Positions 1-10,324 of a stretch of DNA of 64,000 nucleotides are shown piece after piece. Below the pieces are notes generated by a model, which had not been told where the DNA came from, did no database searches, and was given only the letters and a program-made list of their open reading frames with translations. The DNA lies in assembly GCA_028622995.1 (NCBI GenBank), contig JAJQJQ010000022.1, forward strand, positions 2,046,001-2,110,000, in the 5' to 3' direction. Numbering within the stretch: the first letter of the stretch is position 1; each line of letters starts with the position of its first letter. This DNA comes from Panagrolaimus kolymaensis (lineage: Eukaryota > Nematoda > Chromadorea > Rhabditida > Panagrolaimidae). The translations under genes were made by a program, and so were the position numbers.

Positions 1-697
1 ACCATTATTTCCTCCTCCTCCTCTTCCACCTCTTTGATTTCTTCCTTGATAATTAGGATTTCGCTGAAATGGTGGCCGAGGTTGTTGTTGTTGCATTGAT
101 GGATCAAAATATTGTCCTTCCATAGGTGGTATACCTTGAGGTGGAATGGGATATCTCGCAGTAACATTATAATTTTGTGAAACAGCAGAATATTGCATTG
201 GTGTTTGTGGTCTTTGAATATATTGAGGTGGTGGTGGACCTCTAATTTGGCCCGCTTGTGGAGGACTCATAACATACACAATTTGTTGTTGGGGCATATA
301 TGATGGCCGTGGTTGTTGTTGAGGAATTTGATTATAGTAAATTGCCGGACCTGGTTGAAGTGGATTCCCATTATTTGTGGGTGGTGGTTGTGGTCCGGGT
401 GTACTTGCAACACTTGGAGGAGATGCAGCTCCTTCGTTTATTGGAGCTTGAGGAATAACTTGTTGATATTGATGATAGGTGGCATTTGGAGGAGGTATTT
501 GTTGTTGAAAATAAGCCGGATTAGGTGCTATAAAAATAAGAGTTTTAAAATATTTAAAATTTTATATATTTCTTACGTCTTTGACCATTTTGATGCGCTA
601 TAAACGGATTTCCTGGAATGAAAGGTCTTTGTTGTGGAAGTCCACTATTATAAACTTGACGATGTCCAACATTTTGTGGGAAATTGTGTGTATTCAT
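1..697 (-). CDS. Q/P-rich, RGG-containing low-complexity protein, N-terminal part (runs off left edge)
   Basis: Two exons are visible on the minus strand: 577-697 (ATG at 697) and <1-527, joined across a 49-nt intron with a GTAAGA donor and a TTTTTATAG acceptor; the phase is consistent. The product starts MNTHNFPQNVGHRQ and then becomes rich in Gln, Pro, Tyr and Asn. Near the window edge it reads into an RNQRGGRGGGG segment. This composition is typical of RNA-binding, granule-forming proteins and of the disordered N-terminus of eIF4G, but no folded domain lies inside the window. The family is therefore not assigned. The 3' end of the gene is missing. Short open frames on the plus strand here are shadows of the CAA/CCA-rich coding strand. 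Confidence 0.7.
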
Positions 698-1391
698 TTA
701 AATTGATAGCTAAAAGAATGGCGATGACTAATTACAAAAAATGCAAGAAACTTACAAAATTCAAAGGGAAAATTCTTTCAGAAATTGAGTAATAAAATTT
801 CTCTGATTTTTCGTAAGTATATAAAATCATATAAAAAAGTTTGAGAAAGGCAATGCTTTTCTAAAATTTTGTTATTAATCAATTTTTTTGTAGACAACTA
901 AAGTTTGAATAAAAGGCTAAATTTTAGAAGAAAAAAATAAATAAAACAGAAGTCAAAAAAGTGCATAAGCAACAATAAGGAATTATTCGCCACGAGATGC
1001 CAAGAAATAAATGTTTTAAAAGATATTATTTACGAAGTTAGTCATGGTTTGAAATTGGAATAATTAACTTTGGAAGTTAGGATATCCTTGAACGGAAGCA
1101 GATGATTACATAAAATTTATAATTGATTCAAAGATGTTTTAGTTTTTTCCTTTAATGCTTTGTTGAACGCCAAATATATTGGCCAAGATTTGCAGTAGAA
1201 AAGGTGCTACGTGGTAAATAAAAGGTCAAAAAAAGAAACTAAATGTCTTAAATCCAAACAATGCCTCTTGGTTTGAAAACTGCTTTAATTTTTTGCTTCA
1301 AGTGTTTAAAAAGTTTATTAAAATATTTTTATTTGCAACGGAATTTTTTTCAACCAAGTAAATACATACAAATATAATAACCTTATTTACT
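698..1391. other. Intergenic, 694 bp
   Basis: This stretch lies between the start of the Q/P-rich gene and the 3' end of the Cys-rich gene. It is A/T-rich with no convincing open frame. TTTATT at 1314-1319 is a polyadenylation signal (AATAAA) for the Cys-rich gene read on the minus strand, about 75 nt past its stop. Confidence 0.6.
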
Positions 1392-2216
1392 TTAATAACC
1401 TCCGCAGCATCCACATCCGCATCCACATCCGCATCCACATCCGCATCCACAACCGCATCCACATCCACAACAACATCCGCAACAACAACAGCAGCAAGTA
1501 CATGGTTGCATGGTCACTGGAGCCATAGTTGCTGTTTGCATGCAACAGCAACATCCACAACAACAGCAATCACAACATCCACAACAGCATCGTTTTTCTC
1601 TCAAAGCTTCATCAATTTCTTCATCGCTATTTTGATTATCACCATTTTCGCAAATGCAATTTTCTTGTTGATCCGCGCAATTTTGAAGATCACAACCTTC
1701 AGCACCCGATGCGCCACATCCACATTCGGTGCAATTAGGAGCTTGACCGCCTTCACATTCTTGATTACAATCACATTCTTCGCCGCAATTTTCTCGATTT
1801 TCATATGGAACTATGGCAGTTGGATTAGGAAGTGGTGGGAGAGGAGATTTTTCACCAGTTAAAATTTCCCCAAGCTTTGGGTTCTTATCACTAGGTTTGA
1901 CTTCTTCAACATTAGGCTTCATCGCTTCCAAAGATACAATTTTGCTTCCTCCTTCAGCTCTTTCACGAATCATTTTATCTCGTTGAATTCTTTGAGATAA
2001 ATCAATAACTTCCGTGGGAATTATCATTGGAATTTGAATTTGTCGTTTTTGTGTTGGAGACTTTGGATGTAAAATATCATCATTTTCTTCCATTGGTTTT
2101 GAATTAACGCTTTCATGGGATGAGCGAATAACATTTCCATAAGCAATTGAAAGAAAAGCAAAAAGGATAACACATTGGATGACTGAAGCCATAATGATGA
2201 ATGAATTCACTACCAA
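1392..2216 (-). CDS. Secreted Cys-rich protein with furin-like site and cysteine/glycine tail
   Basis: A single exon encodes 274 residues. The N-terminus has a clear signal peptide; its core is IQCVILFAFLSIAYG, and initiation could also be at the internal Met of MASVIQC. A charged propeptide-like region follows, with a dibasic QKR at about residue 58. Next is a Cys-spaced region containing CGEECDCNQECEG. A furin-type LREKR motif near residue 209 is followed by a tail made almost only of cysteine and glycine, with more than 30 Cys, ending CCGGY. The gene has a TATA box 75 nt upstream. I do not recognise the family. A cross-linked cuticle or structural component, or a metal-binding secreted peptide, are both possible and unproven. 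The DNA of the tail is a 12-bp repeat. Confidence 0.85.
   Translation of the reverse strand: MVVNSFIIMASVIQCVILFAFLSIAYGNVIRSSHESVNSKPMEENDDILHPKSPTQKRQIQIPMIIPTEVIDLSQRIQRDKMIRERAEGGSKIVSLEAMKPNVEEVKPSDKNPKLGEILTGEKSPLPPLPNPTAIVPYENRENCGEECDCNQECEGGQAPNCTECGCGASGAEGCDLQNCADQQENCICENGDNQNSDEEIDEALREKRCCCGCCDCCCCGCCCCMQTATMAPVTMQPCTCCCCCCGCCCGCGCGCGCGCGCGCGCGCGCCGGY
1396..1476 (-). repeat. 12-bp tandem repeat inside the Cys-rich coding region
   Basis: Alternating CATCCA and CATCCG hexamers on the plus strand form a 12-bp period over roughly 80 bp. They encode the alternating Cys-Gly tail on the minus strand. The arrangement suggests that the tail can expand or contract by slippage. Confidence 0.8.
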
Positions 2217-2838
2217 AATAAAAAATATGCAATAAGAGGCAATGAAACAAATGAACGGTCAAATGTGATTTTAAAAAATAAATTTGGATGCTTTTATATC
2301 ATCCAAGATTTGACCAATGAAAATAAATTATGGTAATCAAAAACAAACACTTCCGGTAAAATTAAATGCTTCAAGCGATTATGGAAAAGATAAAGATGAA
2401 CAAACAATAGACAAGTGACCAGTGGGTGAGAAAAAATATGGAAAAGAAAAAAAATCTTTTAAAAAGCTTTTGCATTAATTTTTTTAGAAAATTTATGTAA
2501 ACTAAAAAATTGTTGTACAGTTTTTCACAATTTCGTCATCAATATCTTTGTTTGCTTCGTTTTCTTTCAAATCGTTTATTTTGTCAAATGCATTTCGAAA
2601 ACTTCCATTTTCTGGGCCTGTAAAATACTGTAATTTCAACGTATAAAATAATGCTAAAGCGTTATTCGAGGATTGTTTCATTCATGACAAAAATAATTTA
2701 TAATTTTTCATAAATCTGTGAACACTAATTGTTAAACACAAAGTTTGTTTTCAGAAGTTTATTGTAAAAATTACATTTAAATTACATAGTTAAAATAAAT
2801 AATACAAATAATAAAGAGACTATTCAATTAGATAAAAT
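2217..2838. other. Intergenic, 622 bp, promoter and 3' flank
   Basis: This holds the TATA box of the Cys-rich gene and the 3' flank of aminoacylase. TTTATT near 2757-2762 is a minus-strand AATAAA about 80 nt beyond the aminoacylase stop. Nothing else is recognised. Confidence 0.5.
2291..2298 (-). promoter_or_regulatory. TATA box of the Cys-rich gene
   Basis: The minus strand reads TATAAAAG here, 75-82 nt upstream of the ATG at 2216. This leaves room for a start site and a short leader. It is a perfect-consensus TATA element in a plausible place. Confidence 0.55.
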
Positions 2839-4435
2839 TTATGATTCATTTGTAGCTTCAACGTTTGCGAGATTTGGTATCATTTTTTCATAAATTTCGA
2901 CTCCTCGTAGAAAGACACGTTCATCCAAGTATTCGTTGTGATCATGAAGAAGTACAGGCGTATTAATCATCGGACTGAAGCCAATTGAACGAAATCCTTC
3001 ACCACGGAGATAGCGAGAATCAGTTGCACCAATAAAAATTTCAGTTTCGAATTTGCAATTTCTAAAACAAAAATGATTTTGGGAAATGGATGAAAACGAT
3101 AAAATGCTAACTCTTGTTTCAAAGTTGAAGAAAAGGCTTTCCAAAATGCATCATCATCAGTTATTGGAGTTGTTTTTGTGATCATACCATGTTGAAGGAA
3201 TTTGTAAGTAACACCAGCTCCAGCATCTGAACACCATTTGTTAATATTAGCTTCCATTTCCTGAAAATTTAAAAATTCCAATTGTTCAATAAACACTATA
3301 GCTTACATTAAGCATTGTTGGAGTAACACGAATATCAAAATCTAAACAGAAAAAATGAAAGTAAAAGACAGTTTTATTAATTGCTTACAAGCTGTAATTT
3401 CATCAGGTACAACATTAGCTTGAACTCCACCATGAATTTGTGTTAAGTTTACTGTAGTAACATCACCAAGACGAAGTTTGCCACCAGATTTTTCCAATCT
3501 TGCTTTTTGCTCTTCACGAAAAGCATAAAAATTGTTGATAACTTTTTGCTAAAAAAAGAACCGGTAATACTTAATTGAAATGTTTGTTAAAGCCAACCAA
3601 TTTAGTTCCAGCATCATTTTCAATAAAACGAGATCCATGTCCAGGTGATCCTTTGCAAGAAACACATACCCCTAAAATTGTTCATAATTATTATAAAACA
3701 AGAATGTGAGAAAAATAGCTTACACCAAACACATCTTTCAGCATAATAGACTCGATAAATATCATTTTCACTTGCTAAACCTTCATCCAAAGTAAAACCA
3801 AGGTTCAAATCTTTGAAATCTTGGGATTTAACGAAAATTTGCATCGCTTGACCTCCTGTTTCTTCATCAGCTCCAAATACAAAGTAAATTGTTCGAGTGA
3901 AATTTTTCTTTCCAGCTTTTTTTAATCGACGATACGCTTCAAGATATTGAATTCCAACGCATTTCATGTCTTGAGTTCCTCGACCATAAATTTTGCCATC
4001 GTCATCTTTGTGAGCTGAATAAGGGTCATATTTCCAATAATCCTGAAATGATCACTTTGACGTTAAGCTAAAAAATAAAAAAATAAACCTTGAAAGTAGG
4101 GACAACATCGATATGAGAATAAAGCATCAATGACTTTAATGCAGGCTTTGTTCCTTCAAGCTTTAGAATAACCATTGGACGACCTTTAATTACCTAAAAT
4201 ATCAACAATAGTTTATTTTAGTTTAATTAAAAATGATCCTACCTCAGAGCGTTTACATTCCAATTCGAGATCTTTAGCGTAATCTTGTAAGAATTTGTAA
4301 GCTTTTTCTAAACGTAAACAGCATTATTAAAGTCCAAAATGTGAGGAAAAACAAACCATAATCAGGTTCAGGTTGTTCAGTGTCAATTCGAATGTATTCA
4401 CGGAATTTGGTGACAGCAATGTCTTCAGATGCCAT
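2839..4435 (-). CDS. ACY1: Aminoacylase-1 (M20 family N-acyl-L-amino-acid amidohydrolase)
   Basis: Nine exons give 402 residues, close to the usual ~408: 4357-4435, 4243-4307, 4089-4193, 3724-4042, 3598-3671, 3389-3548, 3307-3341, 3112-3260 and 2839-3061. Every junction is in phase and has GT/AG ends. The enzyme hydrolyses N-acylated amino acids in the cytosol, using two zinc ions. Family hallmarks are all present in order: the metal ligand and catalytic Asp in SHIDVVP, the Asp of GRGTQDMKC, the catalytic Glu in GADEETGG, PGHGSRF before the dimerisation domain, TDSRYLRG, and the terminal His ligand in LLHDHNEY. Nothing is truncated, so an active enzyme is expected. Short open frames reported in this interval are single exons read into introns. 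Confidence 0.96.
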
Positions 4436-5582
4436 TTTTGTGAAGTATTGTTTAGGCCTAAAAATGGATTGAATTAAATTACAAAAAAAAATTTATGAGT
4501 AAAAAATAAAGATAAAAAGTAGATGCAAAAATTTAAGCGCAAAAAAACGCGAAACACGCGAACTTCAAAATTTCCCATTTTTTCTTCCCAAACCATTTTG
4601 AGTAAAAAACGGCAAGCAAATAATCAACCAACATTCGCCAACATTTAAACTTTTATTAGTGAAAAAAATAACTTCAAAGCTTTTCCGCAATTTTAGAAAA
4701 AAGGAGTGCTTGAATACTCGATAGAGGCCTGCCAAACATCGTTGAAAAATCCCACACAAAAATATTAAAAATGGCAATAATTTTGAATCCAAATTGATTT
4801 GCATCATTCAATTTTTTTTACCCGATCTGTGTGGCTACTAACAAAGATGGTTGATATGACCTTTGTGTTTTTTTTTTTGGTCATTGCTTTGATTATATTT
4901 GACATTCATTGATTGTATGAGAAAGGGAAATAAAATAAAAGTCAAAGGGAAAAAGTGAACAACTCTCAATTTTGTAGTTTGATCTTTCTTTCTTTTTTCT
5001 TCAAAGTAGCTCCCATCATTTTCTTACATACACACTTTTAAAAACACTGCTACCAGTTAAATAAAATTATAAAATCTCGAAAAATAAAGGCATATTGAAT
5101 GGTATCAATGCATATATGAAAACAAGTAAAAAAGGCATCATAAATAGGTATTAAAATTTGGCATCAATATCGTAATCCTTCTCGCGACTTATGGCTCGCA
5201 ACTAACAAAATTTTCCAACCCTTCATCATTCTTTTCAAAGAGAAGCAGATCTTTCAAAGAATAAATTTCCTAAAAATGTTTCACAAACTCCTTGAACGAC
5301 AGTAATCTTATGTATCACATAATTCTGATTGTTACTTTAACCCATTTTTGAATTTTTTCTTAAATTTTTGTTCATAGCTAACTTTAGATTAGTATTATGT
5401 TAATACCCTTTTTCTAAAAAAATGGAGTATTGTATTTTTTATTTTGTTGCATTTTCCTTTATTTTTATGCAAATTTCTTGATTATTTTTTTCTATCAAAC
5501 TTTCGCATTTCAAAAAACATTTTGTCATTTCTTTCATTTTGCTTTCGCTCTCTCCATCAAGTGTCGTCTTTGTGATAAAAAA
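4436..5582. other. Intergenic between divergent genes, 1.15 kb
   Basis: This is the shared upstream region of aminoacylase (minus) and the TTBK-like gene (plus). It is rich in A- and T-runs. Open frames within it (around 4565-4807, and 5430-5582 upstream of the kinase ATG) show no recognisable protein. Confidence 0.5.
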
Positions 5583-7357
5583 ATGGAATCGTCTGATCAA
5601 GCTGTCAAAAAATCCTTGGTTGAATCAATTATTTATGGAAATAAAGGTTTATTGTATTCTGCTTATGGTGAACAATTACCACATATGAATCAAAAAATTG
5701 ATGAAGTTATTGAAGCACATAAAAAACATGAAATTCTTTCTATTGGATCTACCTTCACTGCTATGAGCTATGGTTACAAAATCGAAGAAAAACTTGGTAC
5801 AAGAACTTATCGTGTGTCTATGAATGCTGGTGAACATTATTTCTTAAAAGTAGAAGCTTTGGCTCGTCTTTATGATGGTCCGCGGTTGCATGTAAGTTAT
5901 TTGACACATTCTTTTTTGCATCCTTTTATTTACATACGTATTATTTTTAGCGAGCTACTCGCGTTTATGCTGAAATGAACAAACGTCTAGCAGTTAAACC
6001 TGAACAATGGAAAAACTTTTTAACTGCTATTGAAATGGGCAATAACCGTCATATTGGGTATACAGTTTTTGCTCTTGCTGATTGTAATCTTCATGATATG
6101 CTTGTTTCAAGATTGAATAATGCTCCAATTTGTCGTTCAACAGCTTTACAAGTAATTCATATTTTCACTATATTCTGTTTATCCATCCTCTTTTTTTTAG
6201 ATTTCGGCTCAAACACTTCAAGCTATCAATGATCTTCATACAATTGGTTTTATGCATCGTGATATTCGACCTCGCAATTTCTTCATTGGTCTTGATAATA
6301 AATACCGAACAATTTACATGGGTGGATTTGAAATCGCTTGGAAGATTTGGAGAGATGTTGCTAATATGTTGTAAGGATATGAAAATTAGTTATAATTTAA
6401 TATTAATTATTTCAGAAGTCCATCATATGTTCCTAAAGCCACATCACTTCATGCACGTTTTCAAAGTCGAGCTTATCATGCCCAAAAAGAATCTCGAAGA
6501 ATCGATGATATTGAAAGTTGGATTTTTATGTGTGTTTACATCTTTTGTCGTGATCTTCTTCCATGGCGTCATTGTGAAACTGAACGTGATGGATTTGAAT
6601 CAAAATGCCGTTTTGTCAATGGTGAATGTAAGTTTTATTTTAAAGGTTTTTATAAATTCATTTGATACTTTCTTAGATGATCTACATGAACTTGAACCAT
6701 ATTTTCGCCCAATGCTTGAAAGTTTAAGAAAAAGTCTTGCATGTGATTATGACTTTGTTAACTTTCCATATTATGCAATGGTATTGGAAAAGATGGCATC
6801 TGATTGGAAAATTGATGGTCATGAACCACTTGAATGGGAACCTCATGATGGTCGAAATGTAGCTTCACGTGATCTTGAACGAGAAAAAATTTCAATGCAA
6901 CCAATTTTGATTCAAAAACCAAAGAAATACGAAATCAAAAATGAACTAAACCTTGATCCAAGAGCCGTAAGTTTTATGTTTACGTACATTAGAAGCATGT
7001 TTAAAGTGTTTTTTAGATAGCCGCTGAAGCTGTTGGTATTTTAAAAGCTCCATCATCAAAAGCCGTTAGTCGTGTTTCTCGAAAGAAGAAAAATAAAGAT
7101 GCAAGCGTCGAAGAAACTCAAGAAGAATTGAAATACAAATCAATCGACAAAAAGAAAACTCAAAATCTTAAGAAAGCGATGAAGGATGTGCCACTTGATG
7201 GAGATAATGGTCAAAAGAAAGATGAATCAAAAGTTGAATCAAAATCAGTATGTTTTTTTATGTGAACTTAAAAAATCAAAACGTTAACTTCATTTTTTAG
7301 TCCGTCGCTGAAGCTGCATTGAAAATTAAGAAGACATCCAACAATGAAAAGCAATGA
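5583..7357 (+). CDS. TTBK/casein-kinase-1-like protein, probable pseudokinase
   Basis: Seven exons give 489 residues: 5583-5891, 5951-6151, 6201-6370, 6416-6627, 6677-6966, 7017-7247 and 7301-7357. The kinase domain spans about residues 50-330. The ATP-binding lysine is present (HYFLK, K89). The catalytic loop reads HRDIRPRNF (189-197), so the catalytic Asp and Asn remain but the usual Lys is Arg. The magnesium-binding DFG is replaced by GFE at 212-214, inside IYMGGFEIA. The glycine-rich loop is also degenerate. TTBK-like members of the CK1 group are greatly expanded in nematodes and many are sperm-expressed. The C-terminal 100 residues are Lys/Glu-rich and disordered. Loss of the DFG Asp suggests a pseudokinase or scaffold, though residual activity cannot be excluded. 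Confidence 0.92.
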
Positions 7358-7837
7358 TGCAAATGTTTATGACTAATTTACAAAAATAATAACGAACAAA
7401 CAAATATTTAATGTTTTTAATAAATTAATTATTAATGAATATAAATTTATTGCTTTATCTAATTTTCTTTTTTTCACTTGTCATTCTCATCCAAAATCAA
7501 ATGCTTCATTCATAATCGTAAAAATTTAAGAGGTAAAAAATAGCAAATAAAGGAATAACATGCTAAGTGAAACAACCCTAATGTCTTCGAAAATTTTCCG
7601 TGATTTGTTCGAACTTCGAACATGGAAGAGCTTATCAAATAATAACTTTGTTGTTGCAGTTGTGTAAAAAAAATTATGACACTGCTTATAATTTAAAGCA
7701 CCCTCTCTCTCTCAACGAAATGTCACCATCGTATCCTCTTGGTTTCATCATCCCAAAACAAGTTTTGCAAACTTCAAAAAAAAAATTTTATCATTCAAAG
7801 TGATAAACTTTTTTGATTTTCTATTTGGCTCTTCAAA
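7358..7837. other. Intergenic, 480 bp
   Basis: It contains the 3' end of the kinase gene, with an AATAAA near 7418, and the promoter of the charged repeat gene. A short open frame at 7600-7803 shows no similarity to any family I know. Confidence 0.5.
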
Positions 7838-9503
7838 ATGGAAAAACAAATAATGGATTCAATCCCAAAACTTCTCAATCAGCTTAAAGATCAATGTGAA
7901 TCACCTGAACAAACTGAACGCTTGCGTGATTTACTCATTCGGTAATTTTATTTCGCTTTTTTTTATTATTATTCTTTATTCATTTCTTTTTTATAGGTCC
8001 GCTGTTACCAAGATTAACGTCAATACTGCTCTGGAAGCCCTTGATAAAGTTGAAGAATTGTTATCAGCTAGTAAGATTTTCATTTTCCCTTATCCTAAAG
8101 TTTTTAACATCAACGTTTTAGGTAATCCTCTGTATGATTTACTTGCTGAAAAGTTGGTCCATGCAAAGGTTTTTGCTTCTCAAAAAACTCAAGCTCTTCA
8201 ATCAATGAACGAATGCCTTGCCAATGCTTTAAAAGCTATTGAAGAAGAAAACCAAAAGAAGCGTGATCTGATTGCTGGTTACCAACGACTCCTAGCTAAA
8301 TATGAAAATGCTATCATGGTTGCTGAAAAAGCTAGTGCTGAATGTCAAAAAAAGCTTGACGATACCATCCGTGAGACAAAAGAAACACAAGCCAAAACTG
8401 TCATCCTACGAGAAAAGAAAGCTGCTGCTGCTCGAAAACTTGAAGAAGAACGACTTGCTCGTGAAGAAGAAGAAGAACGTCGACGCCAAGAAGAAGAGGA
8501 ACTTCGTGCTCAAAAAATTGAAGAAGAACGACTTGCTCGCGAAGAAGAAGAACGTCAACGCCGAGAAGAAAAAGAACGTCTTGATCGCGAAGAAGAAGAA
8601 CGTAGACGCCAAGAAGAAGATGAACTTCGTGCTCGGGAAGAAAAAGAACGTCTTGCTCGCGAAGAAGAACGTCGACGCCGAGAAGAAGAGGAACTTCGCC
8701 TTCATGAAGCAAGCCAGCGACGTATTCAAGATGATAACCGCCTCCGTGAAGCAACTCAACGACGTGTCCGTGAAGAAGAACAACGCCGTGCTCAAGAAGA
8801 AGAAGAATTTCGCCTTTATGAAGCAAGCCAGCGACGTATTCAAGATGAAGAACGCCTCCGTGAAGCAACTCAACGACGTGCTCGTGAAGAAGAACAACGT
8901 CGTGCTCAAGAAGAAGAAGATCTTCGCCTTCGTGAAGCAAGCCAGCGTCGTATTCAAGAAGAAAAGGAAGAAGAACTCAAACATCTCGAAGATATGAAAA
9001 TTGAAGAAGAACGTCGTCGTCAAGAAGCTAAGAAAGAAGAAGAAGCTCGTAAGAAAGAAGAAGCAAAAAAGCTTAGATTAGAAGAAGCTCAACGCAAAGC
9101 TGAAACTAGAAAAGAAGAAGCTCGTCGTAGAGCAGAAGCTAAAAAGGAAGAAGCTCGACGTAAAGCTGAAATCAAAAAGGCTAAAGAAGAAGAAAGCCGA
9201 AAGAAGGAAGAAGCAAAAACAGTCAAACAAGAACCTGATGAAGATACTTCAACAACAATCGATGGTCTTATGGAAAGAAAAGATGCTTCACGACCTCGTC
9301 GCCGAACAAGAATAGATGATCCTGATTATGTTGATGAATCTGACCGGAAGGAAAGCTCTCGTATCAAACGTGGAACAGAAGTTAGAAAAAGTGATGATGG
9401 TCGTAAGAAACCTAATGAAGAAAGCACTGAAAAACCTGGGGAAGAAAAAGGAAATGAATCTGGAAATGAAAGTTATCTCAATAACTCATTTTGGGATTTT
9501 TAA
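7838..9503 (+). CDS. Highly charged Glu/Arg repeat protein (long coiled coil or single alpha-helix)
   Basis: Three exons give 519 residues: 7838-7941, 7997-8070 and 8122-9503. The first ~130 residues (starting MEKQIMDSIPKLL) form an ordinary amphipathic helical region. From about residue 190 to 430 the protein is almost only E, R, K, Q and A, with runs such as REEEERRRQEEEELR. Within this, a 38-residue unit beginning LRLHEASQRRIQ is repeated. The last ~90 residues are disordered and contain a basic patch, SRPRRRTRIDDPDY. Composition resembles trichohyalin, caldesmon or MAP7 helices, but that is convergence of composition, so no orthologue is claimed. An AATAAA lies at 9581-9586. It sits between a TTBK-like gene and a tyrosine phosphatase on the same strand. 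Confidence 0.9.
8694..8961 (+). repeat. 114-bp (38-residue) in-frame tandem repeat
   Basis: Units begin at 8694, 8808 and 8922; the third is partial. Each encodes a block starting [LF]RLxEASQRRIQ and ending RRAQEEEE or RRAQEEED. The units are nearly identical at DNA level, so the duplication is recent. The upstream stretch 8440-8690 is a more degenerate version of the same charged pattern. Confidence 0.85.
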
Positions 9504-10324
9504 TTTGATATTTTTTGTTAAATTTTTGTTTAGTTTTATGAATATGTTGTTATATTTCTTAGTTTCGTTTGTTTTGGTTAAATAAAAAATTTGTTCAAAA
9601 CATTTTATCTCTTCTCATTTTTTTTAAAATCCAGCCTTTTTGGATGTTATGTTTGTTGTAATCGATAGCGTTATCCATGTATTATCCGACTAACTCCATT
9701 TTGAGCTTTCATTTTTCATCAGTTTCGTTTATATATGAGCAAACCTGCAACCATAAGCTATCCTATGATTGAAAAAGCACGAAGCTTACTTAAGAAGAAA
9801 ACAATATTAGCTTTCTGGTTGAACATTCATCAAAACTCCACAAAAAAAGTGACAATGTTTTCCGCTTTATAATTTTTTTAAATATTAATACCATGAAAGT
9901 TTTTTTTGGGCGATAATCATAAGATGCGAAGGACATGAATCTCGATGGTTGTTCATAGGGTTTTCATCTTTACTTTTTAAAATTTTGTAATTTTGATTGT
10001 CTAACAAAAATTGTGAGGATTTGTTAATCGATTTTCCCCAATGTTTATCGCCCAATGAATCTCGTAGAGAAAGAGAGAATTACAGTGGAAAATCAAAAGC
10101 TTTTGCTATTCATTTTTTTATTTGCATCAAACATTTTCAACTGAAGTTGCAGCACCGATGCTTTGAGAAAGAAAATCCAAAATTTGCATTGATTAGCATC
10201 ATTTGCATTCATCGCTTCCATTTCTTCAAAACCAAACTTCATTCTTCATTATTCATTCAAGCGACGATAGTTGGTTGGTGGAAAGCCCGTTTCATCAATA
10301 AAAGAAGAAGTTTACAAAGAAATC
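9504..10324. other. Intergenic, 821 bp
   Basis: It contains the polyadenylation signal of the repeat protein and the promoter side of the phosphatase. An open frame at 9997-10362 overlaps the first phosphatase exon in another frame, has no recognisable features and is not called. Confidence 0.5.

Noticed and set aside
8401..9023. Long minus-strand open frames of 179 and 205 residues
   Set aside because: They are the antisense of the GAA/CGT-rich repeat coding region. Their Leu/His- or Phe-rich periodicity mirrors the repeat unit and they have no splice or family support.
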